DNA of 52,490 nt, from the IMG/VR virus record IMGVR_UViG_3300036785_000427, positions 1 through 52,490 of that record; one strand, 5' to 3'. This stretch comes from a virus. The position numbers were made by a program, and so were the translations under genes. Position 1 is the first letter of the stretch. Each line of letters begins with the position of its first letter. The notes beneath the pieces are model-generated. The model ran no database searches and was not told the DNA's origin. It worked only from the letters and a program-made list of their open reading frames with translations. Shown in pieces: positions 13,785 to 23,155 of this stretch.

Positions 13785-14867
13785 CTAACCTCGTGTCATA
13801 ACAGACAAAGTCACCCGACCTGCACCACTAGCAATAGTTCCAAACCAAAAGGCAGTCCCAGTCGCTGTAATGAAACCATAAAGACTCGCCGTATGCCAAC
13901 CTTCAGTTAAAACACTTCCGCCGAATACACTGAACGGCATGTCTCCATTTGCGACGTTGTCAGAAGACGCTTGATTAGCCGTTTGAAGTATCACCCCATC
14001 CATATACATCGTGGTGTTTATGTTAGTTACAGCAGATGCCTGACATGAACCACTAGCACCATAAGACACATGATCACTGGCCCAACACAAGAAGCTTGTA
14101 TCAATTTCAGCATTGATCTTGACAAAAGTATTACTTGTAGTTGAGCGATCAGCAGTCAGGTTAGATTGCGCAAGTTTTGGACTCCTATTAAACCACGAAA
14201 GAACACCGCGCGTTCTTAGACTATCCTGAAAGACTCCAGCAGCACCAGTCTGAATCATTCCAATAAGCGAGCGTGTGTTATCACCAGTAAGGATTTCAAT
14301 ACCTTCATTTCCAGCCGTCGCACTCGGTGCATGTGTAGCAGCGGTTCGAAAATCTGCTGTAACTACACCAGCATTACTGAACGCGAAAACCCAATAAGTC
14401 GTATTTGCAACAAGACTTTGAGCAGCCACGCCATTGACAAAGACATTGGTATTACCGAGACCAACGATGCCAGCCGTTGGAATTGAATATATTGTACCAT
14501 TGATCTTGATTTGATTGCCATAATACGGAACAAATTGCAATGCTGTCGTGCTAACGAAACTTAGTAATCCATTATGTGTTGAGGATGCTCCAGCTCTTGG
14601 TTGAAACCATTGTGCAGGATTAAATGCTGCTGCTGATATTGCCGTACTCGCAATATAAAGAATTCCCTGATAATTGACTGCTGCTCCAGCAACATAACTC
14701 GTATTAGTTGAAAACATCGGCACGCCAAGTAGATCGCGTGCCACGTTGCTCGAGTCAAAAACACCAAGCTGATTATCACCCATATTGACATATGGTTCAC
14801 CATACTGTCTTCCAGATGGGCGACTACCGGGGGTGACAGAACGAAGAACTTGAATAGCGGCGACCAT
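13785..14867 (-). CDS. Tail fibre/adhesin-like protein
   Basis: A 360-residue protein rich in Ser, Thr, Ala, Asn and Gly with few charges, typical of beta-structured fibres. The N-terminus has a motif resembling a short carbohydrate-binding segment (YVAGAAVNYQGILYIAS, then PAQWFQ near residue 85). The central part resembles a beta-sandwich and the end is hydrophobic. It starts in a TAATG junction with the 182-residue fibre gene. It probably contacts the cell surface; no enzymatic residues are recognised. Confidence 0.65.
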   Translation of the reverse strand: MVAAIQVLRSVTPGSRPSGRQYGEPYVNMGDNQLGVFDSSNVARDLLGVPMFSTNTSYVAGAAVNYQGILYIASTAISAAAFNPAQWFQPRAGASSTHNGLLSFVSTTALQFVPYYGNQIKINGTIYSIPTAGIVGLGNTNVFVNGVAAQSLVANTTYWVFAFSNAGVVTADFRTAATHAPSATAGNEGIEILTGDNTRSLIGMIQTGAAGVFQDSLRTRGVLSWFNRSPKLAQSNLTADRSTTSNTFVKINAEIDTSFLCWASDHVSYGASGSCQASAVTNINTTMYMDGVILQTANQASSDNVANGDMPFSVFGGSVLTEGWHTASLYGFITATGTAFWFGTIASGAGRVTLSVMTRG

Positions 14868-15415
14868 TAGTAGGTTCCTACATCAATGCGATTAGTATTG
14901 ACCCAAGCCGCATTATTCCGGCCATAGGTAGTCCCATCAGAAGGGGCATCTGCTATAGAAATTATGGTGCCTGTTCTATTATCTACATACTCTTTCGTAG
15001 CTGCTCCAAGAGCTGCGGTTGGGTCTGCAGACAGAACCAATAGTCCTGTCATTGTCCCACCAGCTTTGGCAACGTAATTAGAAAAATTCCCATTCACAGT
15101 TATGATACTATTATCAACATATTGTTTCGTTGCTGCATCAAAAGCATTAACGGGAACTGCTCCCAAAGTCAAAAGTCCAGTTAATGTTCCTCCAGTAGTA
15201 GGAAGATATTTGGTTAGATCTAAAAGAACTCCATTAGTATAAAGACCTAGAAGATTTACGGTTCCTGGACCTTTATTCCCACCGGCAGGAGTTCCAACTA
15301 TAACTCCATTAGGATATTGAATATAACCAGCGTATTGGTTCCATGGTCCTGGAGCAGTAAGTGGACCGCCTGCTCCTGAACCTAGAATAGTTTCAAGTGG
15401 GGCTGCTTCAGCCAT
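14867..15415 (-). CDS. Tail fibre protein with repeated trimer motif
   Basis: A 182-residue protein with two copies of the classic fibre repeat GGTLTGLLTL/GGTMTGLLVL followed by AATKQYVDN/AATKEYVDN, found in many phage tail fibres and their trimerisation regions. The C-terminal end IADAPSDG, then NNAAW and GTY, is shared with the 134-residue protein at 36314-36718. ATG 15415 lies one base after the stop of the preceding gene and is preferred over an upstream start that would overlap it. It likely forms part of a side fibre with the neighbouring genes. Confidence 0.8.
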   Translation of the reverse strand: MAEAAPLETILGSGAGGPLTAPGPWNQYAGYIQYPNGVIVGTPAGGNKGPGTVNLLGLYTNGVLLDLTKYLPTTGGTLTGLLTLGAVPVNAFDAATKQYVDNSIITVNGNFSNYVAKAGGTMTGLLVLSADPTAALGAATKEYVDNRTGTIISIADAPSDGTTYGRNNAAWVNTNRIDVGTY

Positions 15416-15416
15416 C

Positions 15417-15722
15417 TTAAACCCATTGGACAGCGGTGAACTTATGATTTGGACTGCTAGATGCAACACTCACCGGAGTAGTCGTGTTCGGAATTACAGT
15501 GTACGATTGACCGGGTTGAAGAGCTATGGTCGTACCATTAGCTTGGACAGTTGCAGGACCTACTTGATTAACGTAGAGTACTTCTGCGGTTGCAATTCCT
15601 TGATCTGCTGCCAAGAAAGGATTAACAATGTATCCTCCTGTTTGATTAGAGGCGATAGCGCTGACAGCAATGCCAGCGGTAGAAGAGGTTATGTTCGTAA
15701 GACCAGCTTGAGGAGTGCTCAT
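15417..15722 (-). CDS. Stand-alone copy of a recurring tail module
   Basis: A 101-residue protein made almost entirely of a module that also occurs in the 522-residue wedge/fibre protein (17218-18786) and the 456-residue protein (34944-36314). Shared positions are GGxIxNP, DQGxxxAExL, a GP, LxPGQS and an SxxHxFxA close to the end. The pattern looks like a beta domain. It probably caps or links fibre subunits, since it always occurs in tail genes. The exact function is unknown. Confidence 0.7.
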   Translation of the reverse strand: MSTPQAGLTNITSSTAGIAVSAIASNQTGGYIVNPFLAADQGIATAEVLYVNQVGPATVQANGTTIALQPGQSYTVIPNTTTPVSVASSSPNHKFTAVQWV

Positions 15723-15732
15723 GAGATTCTCC

Positions 15733-17208
15733 TTATGAAGACCATCCAGGAGGATAGACTATACCAGCTTCAGCATTAAATATTGAACCAACTGATACGT
15801 CGTAACTGACACCACCTGCAGATTGAACTATAAACTCTGGAGCACCAATTGTTGTTGGAGGTCCATTGACAGCAATATTTCCAGGTGCATTTCCTACACT
15901 TATGACACCACCATCTGTTGCCCACATAACAGACTGACAAGCAACATTGTTCAACCATGTCCAAGTTAAGGGTTTCCTGTCTGATGCAAAATCACTTATT
16001 CCAGCTATTGCAAAAGTCCCACTTTGATCTGCTTCAAATATACTTCCACCTCCTGTTGTAGATGTAAATTTACAGACACCATGAAGTAGTACTTGTCCTC
16101 CAATTGCAGCAGATATAGATGAAGTTTCTCCACTAGTAGGAGAACTGAAATTACATCCATAGATTTCTAGATAACCACCCAAAGAAGCAGCATTCTGTGC
16201 GTATGATTGAAAAGTAAATCCGTGCACCAGCAGATTGCCGCCTGCTTCAGACATGAAACAAATGCCAAGATAAGAACCAGGAACATAGGAAGCATCTGCT
16301 GTTGATGTGCAATTAATGACAACATTCTGCGGATTAGCGTCATTACCTTGATATTCAATTGAAGCAATATATTGACTTTGATGTGAAAATCCACTCGTAT
16401 AAGTACCATCAGCAACCACGATTTTATAACTTTGTGAAGAGACATAACGTAAAGCAATCGTATTAGCCGCACCTTGAAGTGTCTTAAATGCGGCAGCCGC
16501 AGTGTTGGCAAGTCCAGTATTACTTTCAATACCAGTTGTCATATTAACAACACTTGTAGAATCCGATCTTACATAGAATATATATTGTGGTGGTCCTTGT
16601 ACAACGTTCATAATTGTTGATGAAAAATTTGTTCCATTCCAAATAAATATATACTCCAAATTAGCATAAACATCACCTGAAACAAAATCCGACCCATCCG
16701 TACGCTTACAAAGAGATGCTGGTAGTCCATTCAAAGCCATATCAGTCGCGGCAGTATTGGCATTCGCCACTTTAATAACGAAAACCATCCCTATAGCCAA
16801 GCTCGAAGGCACAGGATTTGTTACTGCTATGATATGATTAGGCGTTCCTGTATCAGTACCAACGTATATAAGAGATGTGTTAGCCGCTGGTGCGACGGTT
16901 TGAACGAAAGCTCTTAGAGTACCAGCAGTAATAAGATTTGCGAAGATATCACCAGCATTCCAAGCTCTAGCCGTTGTTCCTTCTTGTGCTCGCACAATAG
17001 TAGCAACATCACCGGTTATATTCGTGACATGCACTATTTCATTAATAGTCTTTGTTGCTTGATCATAAAAAGTACAGACAAAAAAATCTGTACCAGTTGG
17101 TAGCGGAAATAGGACACCTGTTCCTGCTGCCAGTGCAACAGATGTCGCCGCAGCGGTAATGCTCCCAGAGATTGTGGTGGATGCATTATTACTGAAGAGG
17201 ATAGTCAT
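15733..17208 (-). CDS. Tail fibre/spike with beta-helix-like region
   Basis: A 491-residue protein. The first 110 residues resemble a fibre-anchoring domain (GTGVLFPLP, IVRAQEGTTARAW, AGDIFANL). Residues 230-400 have short repeated beta strands with glycine and asparagine (TLQGAAN, IVVADGTY, GFTFQSY, LEIYGCNF), as in right-handed beta-helix pectate-lyase-like spikes. No catalytic acid cluster could be assigned, so polysaccharide cleavage is only a possibility. It follows the 522-residue protein in the fibre cluster after baseplate J. Confidence 0.7.
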   Translation of the reverse strand: MTILFSNNASTTISGSITAAATSVALAAGTGVLFPLPTGTDFFVCTFYDQATKTINEIVHVTNITGDVATIVRAQEGTTARAWNAGDIFANLITAGTLRAFVQTVAPAANTSLIYVGTDTGTPNHIIAVTNPVPSSLAIGMVFVIKVANANTAATDMALNGLPASLCKRTDGSDFVSGDVYANLEYIFIWNGTNFSSTIMNVVQGPPQYIFYVRSDSTSVVNMTTGIESNTGLANTAAAAFKTLQGAANTIALRYVSSQSYKIVVADGTYTSGFSHQSQYIASIEYQGNDANPQNVVINCTSTADASYVPGSYLGICFMSEAGGNLLVHGFTFQSYAQNAASLGGYLEIYGCNFSSPTSGETSSISAAIGGQVLLHGVCKFTSTTGGGSIFEADQSGTFAIAGISDFASDRKPLTWTWLNNVACQSVMWATDGGVISVGNAPGNIAVNGPPTTIGAPEFIVQSAGGVSYDVSVGSIFNAEAGIVYPPGWSS

Positions 17209-17217
17209 GTTATCTCC

Positions 17218-18786
17218 TTATCCAATGTAGCAGGTAAAATTCCACTGGTACGGAACTTCTAAAACACCTAGATCTAATGCCTGTTTGAAAATATACATAA
17301 AGGGTAATGGAGGATATTTTACATAGCTAGTTTCGAGATCATTTATGTAAATTCCTGCTGGAGGTACAATTCCTGTCGGCATAGGTGTAATATCAGTACC
17401 TATATCCCAAGGAGGAACTTTTTCAAAACCCGGTTCAAATCCATTACATCCAAATTTATTTGGCAATGACCCTCCTGTTACGGTTCGTTCTCCTAAAACA
17501 AAGCGGATAGTGACATTTCTATATGTTCCTAATGTAACACTTATTTGTCGTGTATCAGCAATAAAAACATCTCCAAGCTCGACAATTTGATTAACAGGCT
17601 GTCTCCCTGTCATAGGATCTATTGCATAATCTGTAGATGTCCCATCTTTATTATACAGAAACCGCCACACACGGCGTTTCAAAAATTCCGTTGAAAAGTA
17701 ATTTCCATCTGCCTTAAAGAAATGCCAAGTTATTATCCGACGGTAAATATCATCATTAGTCAAATAAACATTGAAAGGACCATAAAGACCTATCTCATTT
17801 AAGCCAAATTCAGCTTCTATTGCAGCAGCTCTTATCTGTAAATAGGTAGGTTGGATTGTGGTTAATGGTGGATCATTTCCCTGTGGTGCATTCCATAAAA
17901 TCTTATCACCTTGCTGGATAGTAAGTCCACTTATTCCAGGGAGACCAGATGGTGCAGTTTCTGGTATTGCTGGATTAGCAGTGACTGCATTCCAATAATA
18001 ACCGTTAAAGGGAAAAGTATCCGTTGGAGTTAGATTAGGAGTATTGGCTGCAACGTGCCAGTTCCCTTCAAACGAAACTAAAGCATTAAAATCCCACATT
18101 GGGACAAGCCAGTTACATCCATACGTGTTCAAAGGTCCCATCAAACTCGGCACACCACTTCCTAAGGAGGGCCGAGTTATTCCATACAAACCGCGAGCAA
18201 CCCAATCTAAAAGTTTATCAGATACTATTGGACCAGTATAAATTGGAAGATTAAGAGCATTGAATGTATCAACGAAATTCTGTTGCTGTATATTTTGAGA
18301 ATCTACAAAACCTTGACAATCATCATCGTCAGTATATTGTTGGTATAAGTATGACGGAATTACCGTCGTTAATCCTGTCACACTTCCCGGTGGAAATGCT
18401 TGTGTTCCAACTTCTGCAGCTACTCCGGGAGTATCAGAACCCGGCTGACCGGGAACAATAGTCGGAGGATATTGGACTACTAATGTCGTAGTAAAAAAGG
18501 CTGTGAATTGGTGACCGGCAGAAGCAGCACTCACCCAAACATTTACTTCTGGAGGAACAAGAAATGTTTGACCAGGAACAATTTCAACAGTCCCAGGTAT
18601 AGCTTGAGGTAAAGTTGGTCCAAATAGACTAACAAATAAAGATTCAGCAATCCCAAGTCCTTGATCATTACTATCTTTTGGATTAGTAATAACCCCACCA
18701 CGGACACCAATTGTATTATCAGCAACTTGAACTGAAACACCAGCTTCTTCAACTACAGATGTAAATCCAGGCTGAAGAACAATCAT
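17218..18786 (-). CDS. Baseplate wedge/fibre adaptor protein
   Basis: A 522-residue protein directly after baseplate J in the operon (TAATG junction). Residues 5-97 carry the recurring module (GGVITNP, DQGLGIAESLF, SAGHQFTAFF). After this comes a segment with DDDDCQGFVDSQN and LPIYTG, then LLDWVARGLYG, a pattern seen in phage tail proteins downstream of gpJ. The rest is a beta-rich region ending in a hydrophobic segment. It most likely joins the baseplate wedge to side fibres, inferred from gene order. Confidence 0.7.
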   Translation of the reverse strand: MIVLQPGFTSVVEEAGVSVQVADNTIGVRGGVITNPKDSNDQGLGIAESLFVSLFGPTLPQAIPGTVEIVPGQTFLVPPEVNVWVSAASAGHQFTAFFTTTLVVQYPPTIVPGQPGSDTPGVAAEVGTQAFPPGSVTGLTTVIPSYLYQQYTDDDDCQGFVDSQNIQQQNFVDTFNALNLPIYTGPIVSDKLLDWVARGLYGITRPSLGSGVPSLMGPLNTYGCNWLVPMWDFNALVSFEGNWHVAANTPNLTPTDTFPFNGYYWNAVTANPAIPETAPSGLPGISGLTIQQGDKILWNAPQGNDPPLTTIQPTYLQIRAAAIEAEFGLNEIGLYGPFNVYLTNDDIYRRIITWHFFKADGNYFSTEFLKRRVWRFLYNKDGTSTDYAIDPMTGRQPVNQIVELGDVFIADTRQISVTLGTYRNVTIRFVLGERTVTGGSLPNKFGCNGFEPGFEKVPPWDIGTDITPMPTGIVPPAGIYINDLETSYVKYPPLPFMYIFKQALDLGVLEVPYQWNFTCYIG

Positions 18787-20228
18787 TACGGTCCACCCTT
18801 CAATACCTGGACCGTACCATTTTCTGTATAGAAATAACTATATGGATCACCAAAAATAACCTGTGTTCCGAGAACTGGAGTCACGCCAATCCCATTTATA
18901 GTGATCACCCACTCTATATCTATAATATATTCTCCTATTAGAACTGTAGAAACTGCATCTAGAAAAACTTTATTCAGAACATTTAGATTGATCGGAGTTG
19001 TTCCTGCGGGTAATGAGTTAATATAGTCAACAATCTCTGGAACTGCTGCTTGAGCAATGGCGTCTGGTGATACAAAATTTGGTGAATCTGTTCGCCACGT
19101 TAGGACAATAGCAACTTGTTCTTGTGGTGGAATAACATATGGAATAAGATATGAATCTGGAAAATCAGCTATCGTGATATATGCATTAATTGGATTAGGA
19201 GTTATTGTTCCTCCATACGCATATGGTCCCCATGGTGTGCCATCGACATTGATTGTAAATACCTTATCTTTATTAGGATCAGAGTTATCAAGTCTAGTCA
19301 CTGTAACTTGTTGACCATTGATAAGACTCATTCCAACCACATCCACAATCGTTATAATATCCCCAGTCGAAAGATTATGATTATTGGCCGTGGTAATTCT
19401 TATAGGATTTGTATTAGTCATTCCATCAATTCGAATCGTGGCCCCAGAAAGACCAGGAACATAAAAATCTGATTGCCAGATGGCATAGGCAACTTGATAA
19501 GGATCACCTCCACCAACAATCACAACATATTGGTCACCCTCTGTTTGGACAGAAATCAGCCGGTTTTGAACACCAGGAATATTTCCCACTAATGTTTTCA
19601 GATATCTTCCCATTCCTGTAGACGCCGCAAGTCCCGCCGTAAAACATCTTTCACGAAAAATACTGATAGGTTCACCAGACATTGACGGGATACCGGCAAC
19701 AGGATTGGTGACAGTTAAGGGAATGCGAGCTGGGACAGAAGTTAGCATTTGAACAACTGTATTCGGTAAAACTTCCCATGAACCTGACACTGTAGCTAAG
19801 GCATAGATAGGAAGAGTATTCCCATCAAGACCACAAATCCCACCAGATTGACAAGTATACTGGTAAGTTCCATCACCAACAACAAATCCTTGAGCAAGAA
19901 CATAACCTGGAGGACCATTAAAAATTACATAGACTGAAGTATTTGTGATTGGTTGATGATCTACTCCATAGAGTATTCCAAGTTGGTTCAGTAGAAAAGC
20001 ATTCGCACCATACGGTGTAACCGAATTAACTAGATCTACAAGAAAACTATCACTCTCAACCAATGCAAATGTATCAGTGCTTGAAATATCCTCGATTAAA
20101 GAACCCGGCAGATTCGCAGTGTAGTCAGGATTGGTTGCTGCTACAAGCGCAATCAGCGCTGCCCGCAAATCTGCCGGAGCTGCCGGTTGAAGTCCTTGAT
20201 CAGTCATCACAAGTGGGAGAATAGCCAT
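18786..20228 (-). CDS. Baseplate J-like protein
   Basis: A 480-residue wedge subunit of contractile tails. The region FRERCFTAGLAASTGMGRYL, then GNIPGVQNRLISVQ (about residues 205-245), matches the core of Baseplate_J proteins. The C-terminal part has VAIVLTWRT and an INSLPAGTTPINLNVL segment seen in gpJ-like proteins that bridge wedge and fibres. The middle (about 285-345) holds an extra beta domain with GDIITIVDV. The gene starts one base downstream of the preceding stop. Confidence 0.85.
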   Translation of the reverse strand: MAILPLVMTDQGLQPAAPADLRAALIALVAATNPDYTANLPGSLIEDISSTDTFALVESDSFLVDLVNSVTPYGANAFLLNQLGILYGVDHQPITNTSVYVIFNGPPGYVLAQGFVVGDGTYQYTCQSGGICGLDGNTLPIYALATVSGSWEVLPNTVVQMLTSVPARIPLTVTNPVAGIPSMSGEPISIFRERCFTAGLAASTGMGRYLKTLVGNIPGVQNRLISVQTEGDQYVVIVGGGDPYQVAYAIWQSDFYVPGLSGATIRIDGMTNTNPIRITTANNHNLSTGDIITIVDVVGMSLINGQQVTVTRLDNSDPNKDKVFTINVDGTPWGPYAYGGTITPNPINAYITIADFPDSYLIPYVIPPQEQVAIVLTWRTDSPNFVSPDAIAQAAVPEIVDYINSLPAGTTPINLNVLNKVFLDAVSTVLIGEYIIDIEWVITINGIGVTPVLGTQVIFGDPYSYFYTENGTVQVLKGGP

Positions 20229-20645
20229 CTAGATTGGTTGCTCCGTAGGAAAGTCTGGTGCAACACGTACACCGATTCTAGCTCCATAATTTGTTAAGAC
20301 ATTGAGATAGTATCTAGGAGCAGGAGCTCCACCTTGTCCTGATGCGTAACTATCAGCGGTGCCTTGTTCTACCGGCAATGGAGTTAAGATCAATGATGCA
20401 AAATGGCCAGAAAATTGCTGCTGTGTTCGAGCCAGATAGAAATTAGGAAAAATCTGTGTCACGACAGACTCATGAGCTGGTATACCATAGTTAGCAAAAA
20501 AAGGGCTCTCACCCAAGTTTAATTTGCAAACTTGTGCAAGGTCTGTTAACCAGACTGAATCATTAAATCCATTGTAGTCGGTCGTAACGACCCACCATGT
20601 CTTCTTACCAGAACGAACGTCCTGAGTTCTACCGTAAGTTCTCAT
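20229..20645 (-). CDS. Baseplate wedge protein, gp25-like
   Basis: A 138-residue protein between the spike and baseplate J genes, the usual place for gp25/W-like wedge subunits. The pattern DLAQVCKLNLGESPFF, then IPAHESVVTQIFPNF and YLAR, fits that family. It would join the sheath-end wedge to the central hub. It starts at a TGATG junction with the spike gene. The assignment is by order and partial motif only. Confidence 0.65.
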   Translation of the reverse strand: MRTYGRTQDVRSGKKTWWVVTTDYNGFNDSVWLTDLAQVCKLNLGESPFFANYGIPAHESVVTQIFPNFYLARTQQQFSGHFASLILTPLPVEQGTADSYASGQGGAPAPRYYLNVLTNYGARIGVRVAPDFPTEQPI

Positions 20646-21853
20646 CAGCCGATCTTTGCATACACGTTTGTACTTGGACCTTTTTGCGTCTGAACCAAAG
20701 CGAATTGGTCTTTTTGAGGATCACCACCTAAATAAACCTTTCCATCTTTAGGATTAATTATGATCACTTTCTGTCCACCTCCACCTGCACCTCCACCTGC
20801 ACCTCCACCTCCTAATGCACCACCTATCGCACTCCCTATCGCACCACCTATCGCACCTCCTGTTGAACCTCCTACTGCACCACCTATCGCACCTCCTATT
20901 GATCCTCCTAATCCACCACCACCCCCTCCACCACCCCCTCCACCAGCACCACCTCCACCAGCACCACCTTGTTGTTCCTTATCTTTAAGTTGGACATGTA
21001 TAGTTTGACTAGAATTAACAACTATGTCTTTATTCTTTGAACTTACAGTAATGTAATGATCATCATCCTTACTCTTCATCGTACACGTTCCGTCTTTATC
21101 AAAACTAATTTCTGTCTTATCCTTCTGTCCACCACCTCCTCCTAATGCGCCTCCTACTGCACTTATTACACCTCCTGCTGTACCTCCTACTGCACCTCCT
21201 ATTGCACCTATTATGCCTCCTAATGCACCACCACCTCCAGCCAATGGGGAAATAATAGGCCCTCCATTAGCTAAGATAGGTGACCTACGTTGCATTATCT
21301 GCAGATATAATCTTGCGGCTGGACTTGTACCACCTCCACCACCACTCCCGTTGCCACCACCACTCCCGTTGCCACCACCACTCCCGTTTTGACCACTCTG
21401 TTGTTCTTGCTGGTCCTCCATTACTTGAACTTTCCAGCCATTAGGACCACCAGTCTCGTGATGCTGGTCATAATCACGCGAGGGAGCATTCATATTACTA
21501 AGAGGCTGGTAAGTAAGAGTAGAAAGATTTCCACGTGGATAAAAGTTAGTTCTTCCTCCTGCAAAAGCTGTATTTCCTCCAAGGTAATAATTGCCGGGAA
21601 CAGCCATTCCCATATCACCAGCCTGAGTAGGTTCTCGACCAAATCTTGAAAATGACTGTGTCATTTTCATTACTGGTGGAGTAAAGATACTATTTGAAGT
21701 TTCAAATGCCATATGAGCAAAGTCTTTTTCCATTTTTTGAACGTGAGCCGGTATAGACTTTGCTTGCTGTTCCTGCTGATTATTACCTCTTCGACTATGC
21801 CACTTGTTCAGTGCATACTGGAACGGATTTTTATGTGCATCATATCTGCCCAT
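20645..21853 (-). CDS. Baseplate spike-like protein, Gly-rich
   Basis: A 402-residue protein. The N-terminal third is polar. Then come alternating Gly-rich tracts and beta stretches such as TEISFDKDGTCTMKS, HYITVSSKNKDIVVNSS and KVIIINPKDGKVYLGG, the strand pattern of gpV/gp5-type tail spikes. The low-complexity parts are GG(A/S) repeats such as GGAIGGAVGG, coded by GGN triplets. It lies between the plug-like protein and the gp25-like wedge, matching a central spike. No histidine-rich tip or zinc site was recognised. Confidence 0.7.
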   Translation of the reverse strand: MGRYDAHKNPFQYALNKWHSRRGNNQQEQQAKSIPAHVQKMEKDFAHMAFETSNSIFTPPVMKMTQSFSRFGREPTQAGDMGMAVPGNYYLGGNTAFAGGRTNFYPRGNLSTLTYQPLSNMNAPSRDYDQHHETGGPNGWKVQVMEDQQEQQSGQNGSGGGNGSGGGNGSGGGGGTSPAARLYLQIMQRRSPILANGGPIISPLAGGGGALGGIIGAIGGAVGGTAGGVISAVGGALGGGGGQKDKTEISFDKDGTCTMKSKDDDHYITVSSKNKDIVVNSSQTIHVQLKDKEQQGGAGGGGAGGGGGGGGGGGLGGSIGGAIGGAVGGSTGGAIGGAIGSAIGGALGGGGAGGGAGGGGQKVIIINPKDGKVYLGGDPQKDQFALVQTQKGPSTNVYAKIG

Positions 21854-21860
21854 TACATCC

Positions 21861-22382
21861 TCATGGATTTATTTCAAAAGCACCATTCCGGTACACCATT
21901 GTAGATCTTGTAAAGATCGTATCTACCATATTCAACAATCGACTAACTTTGCCTAGAACAACAACCATCCCTGGATCATGAGACATTGGAAATGAGAACA
22001 TAAGGTCATTAATGTGTAATGACCTAAACTTTCCATTATATGTAGGAGGTTGAAATCCTTCTAAGGTATAATCTATTATCGTACCGGGCTTAGTACCTGA
22101 TACAGAAATTGGAACTGGCCATAGACTTGGGTCTACAAGTTGCACGACTATAGAATTTAAGAAAGGATCATACACCGCACTTTGGACATTACGTGCAGGC
22201 GGACTAGAGAAAAGAGGGACAGTAATGATCCATGCTCCATCATGTTTTCTATAAATATTGATATAGTATCGTTGAGCTGAAACATTCCAAGTTATTCTAA
22301 CATCATGATCTACTCCATCCAATGTCGCAGGAATTGTAGGAGTTATTATATTTGAAGGAAGGAAAGGAATTATCGTGGTCAT
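21861..22382 (-). CDS. Baseplate plug-like protein
   Basis: A 173-residue beta-rich protein with alternating strands (DHDVRITWNVSAQRYYINIY, DGAWIITVPL, IDYTLEGFQPP). The pattern resembles the small baseplate plug domain known from contractile cyanophage tails. It lies between a tail-end protein and the spike gene, where a plug would be expected. TAATG links it to the previous gene. This is a tentative assignment based on pattern and order. Confidence 0.55.
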   Translation of the reverse strand: MTTIIPFLPSNIITPTIPATLDGVDHDVRITWNVSAQRYYINIYRKHDGAWIITVPLFSSPPARNVQSAVYDPFLNSIVVQLVDPSLWPVPISVSGTKPGTIIDYTLEGFQPPTYNGKFRSLHINDLMFSFPMSHDPGMVVVLGKVSRLLNMVDTIFTRSTMVYRNGAFEINP

Positions 22383-23155
22383 TACGAAATACCACTGTAT
22401 GGAAAGTTTGAAGGATTAATATAAACCGGATAATTAGACATTGCTGGTGTTGATGGAGCTAATATAACAGAAGGAGTTCCAGCAGTAAGTCCTCCTACTA
22501 CTCTAACTGTTCTGGCTTGGGGGGCTTGTCCAGACTGCAATCCAGGACTAGTCCCAGACACACTCCCATCTGTCGGTAGTCCATTGGTTATTTTCTGTAG
22601 AAACTGATTCTGTGCACCTTGAAGTTCTGCAAGAGATACAAGTGGCTTTTCAAAATCAAATCTCCAAGCATTTTGTGGCAAAGAATTATTTCCTCGAGAA
22701 TTATCTGTTAACGCTACCATAATCAAATTATCGTACATATAAGCCGGAGTAGCGACAGTGTATGTACCTCCATCATTATTATGTTGATCAAGAGTTGCTT
22801 TCAATGCCGTGAACACACTCTGCTTAATTTGCCATGCATTTGGAGTTCGCATAGGTGCATCCATAATCACTGACAACGTAAGAGGTTCTCTGATCACAGC
22901 ATTAGCAGCAACACTTTGATTGGCAAACGGATACTTTCCTATTGTTTGAGAGACAAGATTCCCACCCGGTAAGATATTGAATGCTCCAAAAGCATCATCC
23001 AATTTGCCAATATCAAACGGCAGACCAAGATTATTGGTTTCTCCAGTTGCAAACAGACTTAGCATTGGTAACATACCGCCAGGAATCTGGCCAGCAACTC
23101 CACCAGTCAAAATAATTGGACAAACTTGATAAGATAGTTGAGCCTCAAAGGCCAT
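22382..23155 (-). CDS. Baseplate/tail protein, unknown family
   Basis: A 257-residue protein with a segment REPLTLSVIMDAPMRTPNAW and a beta stretch GGTYTVATPAYMYDNLIMVAL, then WRFDFEKPLVSLAELQ, a pattern I associate with small baseplate proteins in myophages. Its C-terminal 50 residues are Ser/Pro/Gly-rich. It starts at a TAATG junction after the second tape measure. It is probably a hub or wedge component close to the tube end. Confidence 0.6.
   Translation of the reverse strand: MAFEAQLSYQVCPIILTGGVAGQIPGGMLPMLSLFATGETNNLGLPFDIGKLDDAFGAFNILPGGNLVSQTIGKYPFANQSVAANAVIREPLTLSVIMDAPMRTPNAWQIKQSVFTALKATLDQHNNDGGTYTVATPAYMYDNLIMVALTDNSRGNNSLPQNAWRFDFEKPLVSLAELQGAQNQFLQKITNGLPTDGSVSGTSPGLQSGQAPQARTVRVVGGLTAGTPSVILAPSTPAMSNYPVYINPSNFPYSGIS

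Noticed and set aside
20760-21008. + strand poly-proline frame opposite the spike gene
   Set aside because: Antisense of GGN repeats; not a gene.
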